Assembly (NCBI GenBank): GCA_026002935.1
Contig: BPGH01000001.1
Location: 359,965-423,964 of the forward strand
Reading direction: 5' to 3'
Source: Acidimicrobiia bacterium
GTDB lineage: Bacteria; Actinomycetota; Acidimicrobiia; IMCC26256; PALSA-610
Length of the DNA stretch: 64,000 bases
The notes under the pieces are model-generated. The model searched no databases and was not told the origin of the DNA. It worked only from the letters and a program-made list of their open reading frames with translations. The position numbers and the translations under genes were made by a program. Shown piece by piece: positions 55,048 through 62,925 of this stretch (positions within the stretch are counted from its first letter, which is position 1; every line of letters begins with the position of its first letter).

Positions 55048-56348
55048 CGCACCGGGCCTCGGGTTCGCGGACACTGAAGGTGGACGCCCTCGCGCGGGTC
55101 GAGGGCGAGGGCGCGATGCACGTCGAGATCCGCGACGGGGTCGTGCACGACGTTCGGCTCCGCATCTACGAACCACCCCGGTTCTTCGAGGCGTTCCTGC
55201 GGGGCCGTGCGTACACCGAGCCGCCCGACATCACGGCCCGCATCTGCGGGATCTGCCCCGTCGCCTACCAGATGAGCGCGTGCGCGGCGATCGAGGACGC
55301 GTGCGGCGTCGAGGTGCCGGCACCGATCGCCGCGCTGCGGCGGCTCCTCTACTGCGGCGAGTGGATCGAGAGCCACGCCCTGCACGTGCACCTGCTGCAC
55401 GCACCCGACTTCCTCGGCTACGAGGGTGCGATCGACATGGCCGAGCACCACCGGGCCGAGATCAAGCGCGGCCTGGAGCTCAAGAAGATCGGCAACGAGC
55501 TGATCGAGCTGATCGGCGGGCGCGCGATCCACCCGGTGAACGTGCGCGTCGGCGGCTTCTACCGCACGCCGACCCGGCGGGAGCTGCGCGCCTTCGCGCC
55601 CCGGCTCGAGCGTGCCGCGGAGCTGGCCCGCGAGGTGGTGCGCTGGGTCGCGGGGTTCGGGTTCCCCGAGCACGAAGGGGACTGGGAGCTCGCCGCCCTG
55701 CGCCACCCGGGCGAGTACCCGATCACGCGCGGCCGGCTCGTCTCGACCCGCGGGCTCGACATCGCGGCCCACGAGTTCGAGGCGCACGTGGTCGAGGAGC
55801 AGGTCCCGCACTCGACGGCGCTGCACGCGCACCTCCTGGAGCGCGGCGAGTACCTCGTCGGGCCCCTCGCTCGGTTCGCGCTGAACTTCGACGCGCTGGA
55901 CCCGGTCGCGCGCGACGCCGCGACCGAAGCGGGCATCGGCCCCGGCGAGCGGAACCCGTTCCGGTCGGTCGTGGTGCGCGCCGTGGAGATCCTCCACGCC
56001 TGCGCGGAGGCGCTGCGGCTGATCGAGCGGTACGAGGAGCCGGACCGGCCCGCCGTGGAGGTCGCGCCGCGCGCCGGGGTCGGCCACGGCTGGACCGAGG
56101 CGCCACGCGGGATGCTCTGGCACCGCTACGAGCTGGACGAGCGCGGGACGATCCTCGACGCCCGCATCGTGCCGCCGACGGCGCAGAACCAGCCCTCCAT
56201 CGAGCACGACCTGTTCCACTTCGTGGAGCGGAACGTCGACCTCCCCGACGAGGAGCTGGCACGCCGTGCCGAGGTCGTGATCCGCAACTACGACCCGTGC
56301 ATCTCGTGCGCGACGCACTTCCTCGACCTCACGGTGGACCGGCGATGA
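55044..56348 (+). CDS. hyhL: [NiFe] hydrogenase large subunit (alpha), catalytic
   Basis: A 434-residue catalytic subunit. L1 motif [15 protein letters not shown] gives Cys 68 and 71; the usual His of CxxxH is Tyr 75 here. L2 motif [11 protein letters not shown] gives Cys 419 and 422 and the His 425 next to the maturation cleavage site, leaving a 9-residue tail. The ATG overlaps the small subunit stop by 4 bp. Together with beta, gamma and delta it makes a soluble NAD(P)-linked enzyme of group 3b, which in mycobacteria evolves H2 under hypoxia. Confidence 0.95.
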   Translation: MTHRASGSRTLKVDALARVEGEGAMHVEIRDGVVHDVRLRIYEPPRFFEAFLRGRAYTEPPDITARICGICPVAYQMSACAAIEDACGVEVPAPIAALRRLLYCGEWIESHALHVHLLHAPDFLGYEGAIDMAEHHRAEIKRGLELKKIGNELIELIGGRAIHPVNVRVGGFYRTPTRRELRAFAPRLERAAELAREVVRWVAGFGFPEHEGDWELAALRHPGEYPITRGRLVSTRGLDIAAHEFEAHVVEEQVPHSTALHAHLLERGEYLVGPLARFALNFDALDPVARDAATEAGIGPGERNPFRSVVVRAVEILHACAEALRLIERYEEPDRPAVEVAPRAGVGHGWTEAPRGMLWHRYELDERGTILDARIVPPTAQNQPSIEHDLFHFVERNVDLPDEELARRAEVVIRNYDPCISCATHFLDLTVDRR

Positions 56349-56806
56349 GCGCGGTCGTCGTGGTCGGGATCGGCAACCCGTGGCGGCGCGACGACGGCGT
56401 CGGCCCGGCCGTGGTGCGCGCCGCCGCCCCCCGGCTGCCCGCGGGCGCGCGGGTCGTGGAGCTCGACGGCGAGCCCGCCCGCGTCGTCGAGGCGTGGGAC
56501 GGCGCCGATCTCGCCGTCGTCGTCGACGGTGTGCGCACCGGCGCGCCGGCGGGCACCGTGCACCGGATCGACCCGGCGCGCGACCCGGTCCGCGCGCCCG
56601 CGGCTCCCGGGAGCAGCCACGCGCTCGGCGCGGGCGAGGCCTACCTCCTCGGGCGGGCGCTCGGGCGCCTGCCCGGCCGGGTCGTGCTCGTCGGCGTCGA
56701 GGTCGCCGAGGTCGGCGAGGGGCCGGGCCTCGGCCCCGCCGTCGCCGCCGCGGTGCCGGCGGCCGCCGACGCGGTCGTCGCGGAGGCGACCGGGAGGGGG
56801 GCCTGA
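56345..56806 (+). CDS. Hydrogenase maturation protease
   Basis: A 153-residue HupD/HycI-type endopeptidase: [22 protein letters not shown] with the metal-binding Asp, [17 protein letters not shown] and [18 protein letters not shown] with the His. It trims the C-terminus of the large subunit after nickel insertion. The 4-bp overlap with the large subunit gene supports a dedicated role. Confidence 0.92.
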   Translation: MSAVVVVGIGNPWRRDDGVGPAVVRAAAPRLPAGARVVELDGEPARVVEAWDGADLAVVVDGVRTGAPAGTVHRIDPARDPVRAPAAPGSSHALGAGEAYLLGRALGRLPGRVVLVGVEVAEVGEGPGLGPAVAAAVPAAADAVVAEATGRGA

Positions 56807-57054
56807 TGTGCACGTCGCAGGTGGGGCGCGTCCTCGAGGTCCGCGACCGTGCCGAGGCGGTGGTCGAGGTCGACGGCGCGCCGCGGCTGGTCTCGACGGT
56901 CGCGCTCGTCCTCGAGGGCACGCCCCCCGCACCCGGTGACTGGCTGCTGATCCACACCGGGTTCGCGATCGAGGTGCTCGACGCGGCCGAGGCCGGGGAG
57001 CTCGCGGCGCTCGGCCGCGCCCTGCGCGCGACACGGGAGGAACGGACCGGATGA
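56806..57054 (+). CDS. hypC: HypC/HybG-type hydrogenase assembly chaperone
   Basis: An 82-residue HypC-like protein starting [12 protein letters not shown], with the essential Cys 2, and ending in PGDWLLIHTGFAIEVLDAAEA. The start codon overlaps the protease stop by one base. It carries the Fe(CN)2CO group to the large subunit. HypA, B, D, E and F are not in the window. Confidence 0.93.
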   Translation: MCTSQVGRVLEVRDRAEAVVEVDGAPRLVSTVALVLEGTPPAPGDWLLIHTGFAIEVLDAAEAGELAALGRALRATREERTG

Positions 57055-57992
57055 AGGTCATGGATCGCATCGGTGGCGGGAGCAGGACGGGGATCGCCCT
57101 GGCCGGGATCGCCGCGTGCGTCAGCGGTGTCGCCGTGTTCGTGAACGGCTACGGCGTTCGCCGCTGGCCCGACGCGACCGCCTACACGACGGCGAAGAAC
57201 CTCGTCGCCGCGGTGGTCGTGCTGGGCGTGCTCGGTGCCGCCCGGCTCGGGCGCGCGGGCGCGGCGCCCGGGCACGCGCGCCGCGCCGGGGCCCCACGCG
57301 TCGGGTACGCCGCCGTCGCCGTGATCGGCGGCAGCGTGCCGTTCGTGCTCTTCTTCGAGGGCCTCGCGCGTGCCTCGTCGGCCGACGCCGCGTTCGTGCA
57401 CAAGCTGCTCGTCGTGTTCGTGGCCGCGCTCGCGGGCCCGTTCCTGCGCGAGCGGGTCGGCGCCGCGCAGGTCGCCGCGATCGCGCTGCTGGTCGCCGGG
57501 CAGGTCGCACTCACCGGACACCTCCCGGACGTCGGCGCGGGCGCGGGCGAGACGCTGATCCTCGCGGCCACGCTGTCGTGGTCGGTCGAGGTGGTGGTCG
57601 CGAAGCGGCTGCTCGCCACCGCGCCGGTGTCCGACCTCGCCGCCGCCCGCCTCGCCGGCGGCGTCGCGCTCCTGCTCGCCTGGCTCGCGGTGCGCGGCGG
57701 GATCGGGACGCTCACCGAGGTGCCCGCCGCGGCGTGGGGCTGGGCGGCGGCGACGGGGGCGATCCTCGCCGCCTACGCCCTGGCGTGGTACGGCGCGCTC
57801 GCGCGCGCCCGCGCGGTCGACGTGAGCGCGGTCCTCGTCGCCGGCGCGCTGATCACGGCCGCGCTCGACGCCGTGGTGCGCGGGCTCCCCGCGCCCGACG
57901 TGCTCGGGGTCGTGCTGCTGGCCGCGGGGACGGCGCTCGCCGTGGCCGCCGCGGTGGCGGGGCGGCGCCCGGGCCGGGTCGCGGTCGCGTGA
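57051..57992 (+). CDS. EamA/DMT-family transporter
   Basis: A 313-residue membrane protein with ten spans in two EamA repeats: SGVAVFVNGYGVRRWPDATAYTTAKNLVAAVVVLGVL, FVLFFEGLARASSADAAFVHKLLVVFVAALAG and ILAATLSWSVEVVVAKRLL. The substrate is unknown. It overlaps hypC by 4 bp and the next gene by 4 bp, so it belongs to the hydrogenase operon, perhaps for nickel or a metabolite. The family link to hydrogenases is not established. Confidence 0.85.
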   Translation: MKVMDRIGGGSRTGIALAGIAACVSGVAVFVNGYGVRRWPDATAYTTAKNLVAAVVVLGVLGAARLGRAGAAPGHARRAGAPRVGYAAVAVIGGSVPFVLFFEGLARASSADAAFVHKLLVVFVAALAGPFLRERVGAAQVAAIALLVAGQVALTGHLPDVGAGAGETLILAATLSWSVEVVVAKRLLATAPVSDLAAARLAGGVALLLAWLAVRGGIGTLTEVPAAAWGWAAATGAILAAYALAWYGALARARAVDVSAVLVAGALITAALDAVVRGLPAPDVLGVVLLAAGTALAVAAAVAGRRPGRVAVA

Positions 57993-58756
57993 GCGCCGGG
58001 ACCGGCGCGCTCACCTTCGCCCGGTTCGCGTACCCGCCGAACGCGCTCGGGCTGTGCGGGCCGGACGCGTCGCGCGAGCTCCTCCAACGCGCGGCGGCCG
58101 GGGCCGCCGACGCCGGCCTGCGCGAGCTCGCCGCGCAGTTCGAGGGCGCGTGGCCGTACCTCGAGCTCATCGCGCACGAGAACGGGATCGCCGACCCGCT
58201 CGACGCCCGCGTCGTCGAGGCCTACTGGATCGGCAACGACCTGCTCGACGGCATCGGGCCGCGTGCGATCGGCGAGGACCTCGCCGCGCGCTTCGGGCCG
58301 GCCGCCGGGCGCGAGCGCCGCCGCATCGCGGGGCTCGCCGGGGCCGCACCGCGGCCGCACCACGACTTCCACGTGTTCTGCGTGTACCCGTGGACGGGGC
58401 TGCTGCGCACCGGCGCCGGGGACCGTGCGCTGCACGTGCTCGACCGGTGCCGGGTGCGGTGGGGCACCGTCACCGCGGTCGCCGGGCCCACCGCGACGGT
58501 CCTCGGCCGCCCGCTGGTCTGGGACGGGCGCCACCTCGGCCTCGGCGCGCCGCGTGAGGAGGTCGTGACCGTCGCCGACGGCGGGGACGCACTCGACCCG
58601 GCGATCGCGGCGGGTGACGTCGTCGCGCTCCACTGGGACTGGGCGTGCACGCGCTTGACCCCGCGCCAGGCACGGGCGCTGCGGGCCGAGACGGCGCGCC
58701 AGCTCGCGTTCGTGAACCGGCTCGCGGTGCCGCCGCCCGCGGCGGTCCTGCGCTGA
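57989..58756 (+). CDS. DUF6390-like protein at the end of the hydrogenase operon
   Basis: A 255-residue soluble protein: ALTFARFAYPPNALGLCGPDASRELLQRA, FEGAWPYLELIAHENGIADPLDARVVEAYWIGNDLL, PHHDFHVFCVYPWTGLLRTG and VALHWDWACTRLTPRQARAL. I recall such proteins (DUF6390) beside group 3b hydrogenases in actinobacteria, with no assigned function. The conserved His, Cys and Trp residues would allow metal or cofactor binding. GTG start overlaps the EamA stop (GTGA). It is the last gene of the operon. Confidence 0.78.
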   Translation: MSAGTGALTFARFAYPPNALGLCGPDASRELLQRAAAGAADAGLRELAAQFEGAWPYLELIAHENGIADPLDARVVEAYWIGNDLLDGIGPRAIGEDLAARFGPAAGRERRRIAGLAGAAPRPHHDFHVFCVYPWTGLLRTGAGDRALHVLDRCRVRWGTVTAVAGPTATVLGRPLVWDGRHLGLGAPREEVVTVADGGDALDPAIAAGDVVALHWDWACTRLTPRQARALRAETARQLAFVNRLAVPPPAAVLR

Positions 58757-58806
58757 GGCACGCGGCGATGCGGCGCGGCGGCGGCAGCCGTCGGTACGCT
58801 CCCGGC

Positions 58807-59229
58807 ATGCGCCCCGCACCCCGGCCCGCGCGCGCGGCCACCGCCGTCCTCGCCGCCCTCGGCGCGGCGGTGCTGTTCGGCGCCTGCGGCGGTGACGGCG
58901 GCTCCGGCGGCCCCGACATCAGCGGCGAGGAGTTCGAGGACCTCACCGGCCGCGACGAGGTCACGGTGGACGCCGTCGACAACCGGTTCGTGCCGGAGTA
59001 CGTCGAGATCGACGCGGGCACGACCGTGCGGTTCGAGAACCGCGGCCGCAACGTGCACAACGCGATCCCGGCCGAGGACGGCGCGTTCGACCCGGTCGAG
59101 GCGGACGAGCTCGGGCCGGGCGACACGGCCGAGGTCACCTTCGACGAACCCGGCCTGTACCCCTACTACTGCTCGCTGCACGGCACGACGACCAAGGGGA
59201 TGATCGGCGGGATCCGCGTGCGCGGGTGA
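58807..59229 (+). CDS. Plastocyanin-like blue-copper lipoprotein
   Basis: A 140-residue lipoprotein (lipobox FGAC, Cys 27) with a complete type 1 copper site: His 84 in RNVHNAI, Cys 122 and His 125 in YYCSLHG, Met 132 in KGMIG. It would shuttle electrons outside the membrane. The ATG at 58807 is chosen; an upstream ATG at 58768 in frame would add 13 residues. It lies 50 bp after the hydrogenase operon but is probably a separate unit. Confidence 0.88.
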   Translation: MRPAPRPARAATAVLAALGAAVLFGACGGDGGSGGPDISGEEFEDLTGRDEVTVDAVDNRFVPEYVEIDAGTTVRFENRGRNVHNAIPAEDGAFDPVEADELGPGDTAEVTFDEPGLYPYYCSLHGTTTKGMIGGIRVRG

Positions 59230-59235
59230 GCCCCG

Positions 59236-59251
59236 GCGCGCCGCGGCGCGC
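59236..59251. terminator. 16-bp palindrome between convergent genes
   Basis: GCGCGCCGCGGCGCGC is a perfect palindrome 6 bp after the plastocyanin-like gene and 6 bp before the convergent stop. It may act as a terminator, though the hairpin would have a very tight loop. Confidence 0.35.
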
Positions 59252-59257
59252 GGCGGC

Positions 59258-60178
59258 CTACCCGTGGAAGAACGGCGCCTCCTCGGCACGGTTCGACGCG
59301 AGGCCGCACACGACGTCGCGGCGGATGCACGCCTCGACCTCGCGTTCGAGGCCGTCGGGGTCCCAGGCGTTCAGGAAGTCGCCGTGGAGCGAGTACACGT
59401 TCCCCGACGCGAGGCGCAGGGCGCGCCCGTGGCCCCAGACCGGCAGCTCGACCGCGACCGTGAGCTGGGGGACGTGCACGGGGTGCCCGGCCGGGCACCG
59501 GCCGCCCGCCGAGTACGCCACGTGCGAGCGGTGGTCGGGGCTGTCGAGCCGCCGGCCGTCCCAGCAGTCGGGGAAGGTGACGACGAGGTGCAGCGGCGCA
59601 CGCGCCGGGCACGCCGGCGGCGCGTCCGCGAGCCGGGTGGAGGTGCCGCACGTCCAGCCCACCGCCTCGCCCGCCTGCGGCGCGGTCGCGGTCGCGTCGC
59701 CGGCCACCATCGCGAGCCCGAACGGGAACGGCTCGACGGCGCCGGGCGCCACCCCCGGCGCGGCGCGGTAGTACGCGACCAGGCCCCGCGGTTCGAGCGG
59801 CGCGTCGCCGTCGTACACGGTCGGGTGCCAGTACGCGGCCGTGTCCGCGCGCAGGTCGCACGTCGTGCCCGCCCGCGCGAGGTCACCGGCGGTCGAGTCC
59901 GCGCCCACCCCCACGGCGCCGTAGAAGTCGTGCCGGTGCGACCGGCCGGCGTGCCCGAAGTGGACGATCGGGTCGTCGGGCGCCGAGTGGTCGTACCCGC
60001 AGCGCACGACGAACTGGCCGACGCGCCCCTGGGGCCCCGTGTGCCGCTCGGGCCCGGCCGCCCCCGGCGCGGCGCGAGCCGGGCCGTCGTCCGGGGCGGT
60101 CGCGCGCGCCCACCCGGTGGCGAAGGCGACGGCCGCGCAGGCGGCCACGAGCGCGACCGCGGCGGCGCGCCGGCTCAT
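59258..60178 (-). CDS. Secreted DUF1996 domain protein
   Basis: A 306-residue exported protein with signal core AAAVALVAACAAVAFATGWA. The DUF1996 domain is clear: GQFVVRCGYDHSAPDDPIVHFGHAGRSHRHDFYGAVGV, TTCDLRADTAAYWHPTVY, HLVVTFPDCWDGRRLDSPDHRSHVAYS, and CPAGHPVHVPQLTVAVELPV. Several conserved His and Cys residues suggest a metal site or disulfides. The function of this family is not known; it is frequent in fungi and actinobacteria. Confidence 0.88.
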   Translation of the reverse strand: MSRRAAAVALVAACAAVAFATGWARATAPDDGPARAAPGAAGPERHTGPQGRVGQFVVRCGYDHSAPDDPIVHFGHAGRSHRHDFYGAVGVGADSTAGDLARAGTTCDLRADTAAYWHPTVYDGDAPLEPRGLVAYYRAAPGVAPGAVEPFPFGLAMVAGDATATAPQAGEAVGWTCGTSTRLADAPPACPARAPLHLVVTFPDCWDGRRLDSPDHRSHVAYSAGGRCPAGHPVHVPQLTVAVELPVWGHGRALRLASGNVYSLHGDFLNAWDPDGLEREVEACIRRDVVCGLASNRAEEAPFFHG

Positions 60179-60206
60179 GGCGTCCGGGCCCGCACGGCGG
60201 CGGCCG

Positions 60207-61649
60207 TCAACTCCCCGCGGGCCGCTCGGGCACCTCGATCGCGTCGAGATCGGGGGGCACCGGGCCCTCGAACCGCTCGGCCGGCTTCGTGCGCGCGTCG
60301 GGCATGTTCTCCTGCGGGCCGGGTTCGGGCGTGGTCCTCCACCGGTCCTTGGGCGGGGCCTCCGCCGGCTGGGTGAAGAGGCCGAGCAGGTCGAGCGCGC
60401 CCGCGTCCCAGCTCCCGCCGCTCCCCTCGCCGTCGCAGGGCGCGAGCGCCTCCAGGTCGGCCGGCGCGGTCGTCGCGAACGTGTTGCCGGAGAAGCAGTT
60501 CCCGAGCGTGTCGGTCGTCTCGCCGGTGCCGAACAGGTCCGCCGTCGCGACCGCCAGGTCCGCGATGCGCGACCCCTCCACGACGTTGCCGACCACGCGG
60601 TTCTCGAACGGGTGCCACATCACCGCGCAGCCCGCGAGCAGGCCCTCGATCGACCGGCACTCCGCCTCCGGGATCTCCGGCACCGGCTCGTCGTGGGTCT
60701 GCGCGCAGGGCACCTCCCACTCGCTGCGCGGCGGTGCGAGGTCGTTCGCGTCCTCCTCGGGGAACGGGACGAGCCCGATGCCCGTCCGGTCGTGGTCGTA
60801 GACGAGGTTGCGCTCGATCGTGTTGCGCACACCGCCGGCGACGAGGATCCCGTTGCCGTGGGCGAGGAGCGCGACGTCGATCGAGGGCGCATCGGTGTTG
60901 TTGTTGGAGTGGACGACGTTCCCGACGATCGTCGACTCCCGCTCCGGGTAGCACAGCTCGTACGAACCCGAGTTGGGGACGATGCCGGCCCGGTTGTTGC
61001 GGAAGACGGAGTTGACGATGTAGAGGTCGCCGCCCGAGTTGGTGCCCGAGTACCCGAGCCCGTTGTTCTCCGAGACGACCTGGTCGATCACCGCGTCGCA
61101 CGGGTAGCACTCGCCGATGTAGAAGCCGGCGTCGGGGCTGCCGCCGCCGTAGCTGTGGTCGAACTGGCCGTGGTACGAGTCGAACGCGTAGATGCCGTAG
61201 TCGCCGTTGCGGTACGCGGTCAGGTACGAGCCGCGGTAGTAGTCGGACCCCGTCCAGAAGAAGCCGTTGCGCAGGTAGTTGCGCGCCGTCATGTTCTCCA
61301 CCACGACGCCTTCGGTCTCGAGCACGCGGATGCCGTTCTCGAGCTCGAAGCCGCCGTCGAGGATCACCTCGTTGCGGTCGACGCCGCGGATCGTGACGTA
61401 CGGCGTCGTGACGTCGACCGCCTCCTCGTAGACACCGGCGTCGACGAGGATCAGGTCGCCCTCCTCCGCCGCGTCGACCGCGGCCTGGATCGTGTCGTGG
61501 TCCTGCGGGACGCGGATCGCGTCGAGCCCGGCGGCGTCGCCGTCACCCGACGCGTCGTCGTCCCCGCCGCCGCAGCCGGCGGCGACCAGCACGAGCGCGA
61601 GCACCGACGCGACGAGGAAGACGGGCGTCCTGGCCTTGCGTGCACGCAT
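60207..61649 (-). CDS. Right-handed beta-helix lipoprotein
   Basis: A 480-residue lipoprotein (lipobox VAAGC near residue 26). The body begins as a pectate-lyase-like helix, IRVPQDHDTIQAAVDAAEEGDLILVDAGVYEEAVDVTTPYVTIRGVDRNEVILDGG, and continues with parallel-beta-helix rungs rich in NN and N-x-I/V (RNYLRNGFF, VVSENNGLGYSG, NSVFRNNRAGIV, RNTIERNLVYDHDRTGIGLV). It resembles NosD/DUF1565 carbohydrate-binding or sugar-hydrolysing modules. No catalytic residues were assigned. A Pro-rich tail ends the protein. Confidence 0.82.
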   Translation of the reverse strand: MRARKARTPVFLVASVLALVLVAAGCGGGDDDASGDGDAAGLDAIRVPQDHDTIQAAVDAAEEGDLILVDAGVYEEAVDVTTPYVTIRGVDRNEVILDGGFELENGIRVLETEGVVVENMTARNYLRNGFFWTGSDYYRGSYLTAYRNGDYGIYAFDSYHGQFDHSYGGGSPDAGFYIGECYPCDAVIDQVVSENNGLGYSGTNSGGDLYIVNSVFRNNRAGIVPNSGSYELCYPERESTIVGNVVHSNNNTDAPSIDVALLAHGNGILVAGGVRNTIERNLVYDHDRTGIGLVPFPEEDANDLAPPRSEWEVPCAQTHDEPVPEIPEAECRSIEGLLAGCAVMWHPFENRVVGNVVEGSRIADLAVATADLFGTGETTDTLGNCFSGNTFATTAPADLEALAPCDGEGSGGSWDAGALDLLGLFTQPAEAPPKDRWRTTPEPGPQENMPDARTKPAERFEGPVPPDLDAIEVPERPAGS

Positions 61650-61715
61650 GGGGCTCCTCCCGGTACGGCGTGGCGGCGCGCCACGGCGGGCCGACGGGCG
61701 TGTGGGTCCGTCACC

Positions 61716-62201
61716 CTAACCGTGCCGCGGCGCCCGGGGCGCCGCCGGCGGGTGGCCCCAGGCGTGCACGACGGAGGTCCGCAGCACCAGGTCGTGGAGC
61801 CCGGCGTTGCGGCGGCTGACCGCCGCCCACAGGAGCACGACCGGCCCGAGGAACAGGCAGATCGCCGCGCGCGCCAGGGCGCGCGCGAACGGGAGCCGCG
61901 AACCCCCGTCGGTCACGACCCGCAGCCCGAGCAGCTGGCCGCCGACGGTCGAACCGGTGGTCGCCCACCAGTACGAGAGGTACGCGAGCACGATCACGCC
62001 GGTGCCGACGGCGGAGACCCGGCCCTCGGGCGACGGGAACTCGCGCAGGTCGCCGGTGACGAGCACCCCGACGACCCACACGGTGGCGAGGCACCCCACC
62101 CACAGCAGCCCGACGACGGCGAAGTCGACCCCCACCGCGAGGACCCGCGAGACGATCCCGGCCCGGCAGCCCTGCAACGCGGCGGGGTCGCGCCCGGCCA
62201 C
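61716..62201 (-). CDS. RDD family membrane protein
   Basis: A 161-residue membrane protein. The first span carries VSRVLAVGVDFAVVGLLWVG with the R..D pattern of RDD proteins; YWWATTGSTVGGQLLGLRVV is the family core, and ALARAAICLFLGPVVLLWAAVSRRNAGLHDLVLRTSVV ends with the typical LHD motif. Transport or ion antiport roles have been proposed for some members. It lies 4 bp after the nonapeptide-repeat gene on the same strand. Confidence 0.88.
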   Translation of the reverse strand: MAGRDPAALQGCRAGIVSRVLAVGVDFAVVGLLWVGCLATVWVVGVLVTGDLREFPSPEGRVSAVGTGVIVLAYLSYWWATTGSTVGGQLLGLRVVTDGGSRLPFARALARAAICLFLGPVVLLWAAVSRRNAGLHDLVLRTSVVHAWGHPPAAPRAPRHG

Positions 62202-62205
62202 GGCG

Positions 62206-62817
62206 TCAGGCCGTCCCCGGGGGCGACGACAGCTCGAGCGCGCGCCCGCGACGCCGCAGCAGCAGCCGGTCGACGACCCGCGCGACGATCTCGTCGGCCG
62301 CCATGGCCTGGGTGCGCACCGCCTCGACCGTCTGACCCGCGACGCTCACGGTCGACTCGCGCACGATCGACCGGATGTCGAGCTCCTCCAGCACCTCGGC
62401 GACCACGCCCGCGACGTCGATGCGCGCCACGAGCGCGTTGACGTCGACCCGCTCCAGCATCGCGTTCACGTCGACGCGCGCCACGATCTCCTCGACGTCG
62501 ATCCGGCCCACGATCGCGGCGACGTCGACCCGCTGGAGCATCGCGTTCACGTCGACGCGCCCGAGCAGCGCGTCGAGATCGACCTTTGCGACGATCTCGT
62601 CGACCGGCAGCGCGTCGACGATCTCGCGGATCGGCAGCACGTGCATCGTGGCGGCCACCGACCGGTGCGTCGTCCCGATCGCCGCGCGCCCGACGGCCTC
62701 GGCCGCCCGCGCGACCCGGGCCCGCAACCCGTGCGACGACCCCACGACCCGGTCGGCGGCGTCCACCCCGAGCGACAGTGCCGTGACGGGCAACCGGCCC
62801 AGCGTGCTCCAGATCAC
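62206..62817 (-). CDS. Nonapeptide-repeat protein of unknown function
   Basis: A ~203-residue protein built around seven consecutive nonapeptides of the form V-D-V-x-x-[LIM]-[LV]-x-R (VDLDALLGR, VDVNAMLQR, VDVAAIVGR, IDVEEIVAR and so on), with two degenerate copies before them (LPIREIVDA, LPVDEIVAK). Flanks are helical and basic. No signal or membrane segment is evident, though the first 20 residues are partly hydrophobic. The repeat may form a solenoid. It is followed by an RDD protein; similar pairs exist in other actinobacteria as far as I recall. GTG start at 62817. Confidence 0.72.
   Translation of the reverse strand: MIWSTLGRLPVTALSLGVDAADRVVGSSHGLRARVARAAEAVGRAAIGTTHRSVAATMHVLPIREIVDALPVDEIVAKVDLDALLGRVDVNAMLQRVDVAAIVGRIDVEEIVARVDVNAMLERVDVNALVARIDVAGVVAEVLEELDIRSIVRESTVSVAGQTVEAVRTQAMAADEIVARVVDRLLLRRRGRALELSSPPGTA
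62395..62583 (-). repeat. Seven 27-bp coding repeats
   Basis: Seven in-frame 27-bp units encode the nonapeptide array. Two units encoding VDVNAML are nearly identical in DNA, which points to recent duplication or recombination within the gene. Confidence 0.85.
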
Positions 62818-62925
62818 ACGAGCATCATGCCGCGCGTGGCGCGGGCCGACGACGGTCCGCGTGCATTTCGGCGAGAATCGCCCCGTACCGGCACCCACCC
62901 GGGACACCCCGGCACCGGAGGCGAC

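Noticed and set aside
51725..56348. Hydrogenase as a HoxEFUYH (group 3d) enzyme.
   Set aside because: There are no HoxF/HoxU-like subunits; the beta/gamma/delta/alpha order and gamma FNR-type subunit fit group 3b.
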